DNA of 64,000 bases from Arabidopsis thaliana (taxonomy: Eukaryota > Streptophyta > Magnoliopsida > Brassicales > Brassicaceae): contig NC_003075.7 in NCBI RefSeq assembly GCF_000001735.4, positions 14,633,001-14,697,000 on the forward strand, given 5' to 3'. Shown piece by piece: positions 61,302-64,000 of this stretch. The translations under genes and the position numbers were made by a program. A model generated the notes under the pieces. The model was not told where the DNA came from. It saw nothing but the letters and a program-made list of their open reading frames with translations, and searched no databases. Every line of letters starts with the position of its first letter. Within the stretch, counting starts at the first letter, position 1.

Positions 61302-61643
61302 ATGGCCAAGACAGCTTCTTCACTTGTTCTCCCCATCATCTTCCTTGTAATGTTTGCATTAGGTATACATTTATTGTAACGTTTGTTTGTAAATATATAT
61401 TCAAAAATGTATTTATTTCTCGCACGTAGTAATAACTTTTTGATATAAAATGGTTTGTTGGATATAGTTGAGCAGAATATGGGATGCATGGCAGTTCTTG
61501 GCTCGTGTGGTGTGATTACCGACTGTAGTGGGGAATGCATTTCTAGATTTGGACCACAAGCACGTGGCTACTGTGACCGAGATGGTGGTTCTGGAACATG
61601 TGTTTGCGTTTATCCTTGTCCGGCTGATAAGCCACATATGTGA
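61302..61643 (+). CDS. LCR61: Low-molecular-weight cysteine-rich (LCR) defensin-like peptide, copy 1
   Basis: Two exons, 61302-61362 and 61468-61643, give 78 residues. The intron after the signal peptide is the classic layout of plant defensin-like genes. Signal peptide: [15 protein letters not shown]. The mature part has eight Cys spaced C-x6-C-x5-C-x3-C-x11-C-x8-C-x1-C-x3-C. The CxxxC ... CxC core fits a Cys-stabilised alpha-beta fold, with a Gly before the fifth Cys (RGYC). LCR peptides are secreted and often expressed in pollen or other reproductive tissue; no such expression evidence is visible here. A tandem copy lies 1.7 kb downstream. Symbol from recall of the locus order. Confidence 0.88.
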
Positions 61644-63073
61644 TATATACATGCAGTAGTGTAAAATCAGAACTTCTACAAAATGTATAATTAATAACGC
61701 AATATTAATGTCAAAACCATGATCGAGTTTTAGTAATATTTTTAGAACTATATCTTGGATCAAGACTTTAATCTCAAGAAACAAATAGAACACAATTTTC
61801 TTATATGCATGTTGGTTAGGATTGCGTTTTTATGTGTGTTAATATCAACTATCATCTTTTCATGTCTGTTATTTTTTTTTCATTTTTTTTTTCATCCTTT
61901 TCATGTGTGTTATCTATCATCTCTTCATAAATTTATAAATTAAACATATTTAGTTTTAAAACATTAAAAGGAATGTCTATATTTTATAAAATAGTACATG
62001 TTTGAATGATATATATTTAACTCAGTTATACAATGTTTTCTCACATATACATATATATTTCTTAAATTTTGAAGTAAAACAACATCGACTTCATGGAAAA
62101 GACTGGAAACTGGCAACAAACAAATTTACAAGATATTTTTTTTTTTTAACATCATAATAGGTCGACAAGATCCTACCCCTATACCAATCTATATTTTGTG
62201 AGTCAACGCAACTTAACTATAATCAAACTAATTAAGTGGAAAAGATTGCAGATCATGAACCATTAACCACTTGACTAAAACCATATTTCCCAAATTACAA
62301 AATAGATATCTTTACAACATTTATCTTAGTTAGTATTTTACGTTAGCGACCAACAATAACCAATTCTTCAACTATAAATGATCAACAGTAATTATCTTTA
62401 GTAGCTCAGTTTTAGAACTATGATCAAAGTATTCTGGAATCGAACATAATCTACGAATACTAATACCTTTCAACTCCTTCATATTCATATTGAGAAGAAC
62501 ATTGAATATTTTGGTAAAAGATTACAAATACGAACCTCAGTTTCAAGTATTGCAAGTTTCTGAATATGTTTTTTTTATAATTTGTGATTTTTAGTATTCT
62601 AATAATTCCCATGCTTCTACTTTTGCTCTTCCTTTTTTTTATATTCATTTTAATATCATATATTATGTTTATACATAATGAAAATCTATCTCCATTTTAT
62701 AAACTAAAAAATTATCATTTTCATATTTAAAAGTTAATGTTATTAATGATTGAAAAAATTATTACTTTTAACTCAGTTTTAGAAATTTTAAAATATATAA
62801 GTTTTCTTTTAAAAAACAGATATGGTTCTATATATAAATATTTTATAAGTTCTTTTTAGTGGTCTCTTAATGTTTTAGATTTATCAGCTAAAATCACTTT
62901 ATTATTAATCAGTTTTAGGAGAAGAAATAAAATACTAGCAATTGGGGAGAAGAAATAAAAAGTTTTGGTGAAACAAATAATAGAAATGATTGTATTCTAA
63001 ACTTGGTTACTTCACATTGCTATAAATCTTCTTTCATTAGTCTTCTTATTCTTCAGGTCGGTCAACTAAAAAT
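61644..63073. other. Spacer between the two LCR genes
   Basis: AT-rich with T runs at 61870-61890 and 62137-62149. 61944-61990 resembles the 3' flank of copy 2 (63723-63765), in keeping with tandem duplication. A TATA box at 63020-63026 lies just before copy 2. No gene. Confidence 0.65.
63020..63026 (+). promoter_or_regulatory. TATA box of the second LCR gene
   Basis: CTATAAA about 50 bp upstream of the start codon at 63074. Confidence 0.5.
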
Positions 63074-63478
63074 ATGGCCAAGGCACCTTCTCCACTTGTT
63101 TTCCCCATCATCTTCCTTATTATCTTTGCTTTAGGTATTTACTTACCTTAAGTTTTTACATATACACTTTTTCACCAAAATTTAACGTTAATTTTTGTAG
63201 TATTCATTGTGACTTTAGCTTTGGATATACATTTACATTTATAATTGTGACTTTTTGTCGATCTCTATATATATATATATATAATTTTTTTGTTGGATGT
63301 AGTTGAGCCAAATATGGGGTGCATTCAAATTATTGGCAGATGCATTAAGATTCCAGACTGCAGTGCGTCATGTAGGAAATTCCTTGGGCCACATGCAAGT
63401 GGCTACTGTGACAACGATGGTGCTGGTGGAACATGTATTTGTACTTACCCCTGTCAGACTAAGGAAATACATATGTGA
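63074..63478 (+). CDS. LCR63: LCR defensin-like peptide, copy 2
   Basis: Exons 63074-63134 and 63303-63478 give 78 residues, exactly the length and intron phase of copy 1. Signal peptide: SPLVFPIIFLIIFAL. The Cys spacing is identical to copy 1 in every interval, while loop residues differ widely (for example IQIIGR against MAVLGS, and RKFLGPHASGY against [11 protein letters not shown]). All eight Cys, the GYC and the tail ending HM are kept. That is the usual picture of a constrained fold with fast-evolving loops. Secreted; partner unknown. Symbol from recall. Confidence 0.88.
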
Positions 63479-64000
63479 TTTCTGAAGTACTTTGAAATAT
63501 CAAATTCTCCAAATTATACAAGTAAAAGTCAAAATTCAAATAATGTCAAGATCGTAGGTATTACCTTTTTTTTTGTAATATTATTAAAAGACATATTTTG
63601 CAATCGAACATTTGATATCAATAAACCTGATGAGAAAATGATATTTATAATTGGATATAAGAACTGTGAACTGCGCCGTTACAACATATTTAACTTCTCT
63701 TAATATTTTTTTTTTTTAAAACCAAACATGTTTAACTTTAAAACTTTTTTAAGGAAATGTTTATTTTTCTTTTCCTTTTTCAATATATATGAAATATATG
63801 TTTAGATGATACAATAAGTTACAACTAATCAACTTTGTAGTATGTTCTTTAAAATAATAGAACCGAATAGATGTCCGAATATACTAAAGCCGTGAAACCA
63901 GAGAAAATCATTGCATTAACATATAAACTACCTTTAAACTATATATCTTTCAACCATTATTAATAGTATTATATATATGTTCAATCTATCCATTATTATT
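63479..64000. other. Downstream flank of the second LCR gene
   Basis: AT-rich 3' flank with a near-perfect 14-bp duplication around a T run (63683-63738). No gene before the window edge. Confidence 0.65.

Noticed and set aside
62129..62171. T run between two copies of ACAAGAT
   Set aside because: A 7-bp match is too short in AT-rich DNA to include in the micro-duplication set.

Overview
The window is plant nuclear DNA. Genes have many short introns with GT/AG borders, intergenic DNA is AT-rich, and the proteins match known Arabidopsis families closely. Gene order and protein lengths agree with my recollection of Arabidopsis thaliana chromosome 4, roughly At4g29920 to At4g30067. That placement is from memory, not from a search.

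Layout. At 1-2885 (-) lies SMXL4, truncated at its C-terminus by the window edge. About 8 kb without genes follows. bHLH27 is at 11108-14449 (+), and the PHD-finger/homeodomain gene PRHA at 15346-19710 (-), whose tail is built from a tandem array of 81-nt exons. After 4.7 kb without genes come a TBC/RabGAP gene at 24464-27370 (+), EBS7 (ER quality control) at 27753-29274 (-), a frameshifted F-box gene at 29765-30917 (-), a FAS1-like secreted protein at 32037-32546 (-) and the malectin-LRR receptor kinase LRRPK at 32802-36438 (-). Mitochondrial HPPK/DHPS (folate synthesis, -) and a small ATP-synthase-type membrane protein (+) diverge from one 0.55-kb promoter near 39.4-39.9 kb. Subtilase SBT2.6 is at 45251-48762 (+). 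From 49.2 to 55.9 kb, two pepsin-type proteases are interleaved with four copies (three intact, one broken) of an unrecognised family of small membrane proteins. A GT14-type glycosyltransferase is at 56420-58519 (-), and two tandem LCR/defensin-like peptides are at 61302-63478 (+).

Most genes are unrelated single-copy functions, as is normal for plant chromosomes. The parts with shared history are the protease/small-membrane-protein cluster and the defensin-like pair. The least explained biology is the small membrane-protein family: a signal peptide, two tandem 13-14 residue KS(A/S)-type repeats, then an invariant block before a hydrophobic tail. Other structure worth checking includes the PRHA exon array, a set of short duplications flanking A-rich micro-insertions, a perfect 28-bp palindrome, and foldback repeats upstream of SMXL4. 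I saw no tRNA, rRNA, CRISPR array or transposon protein.
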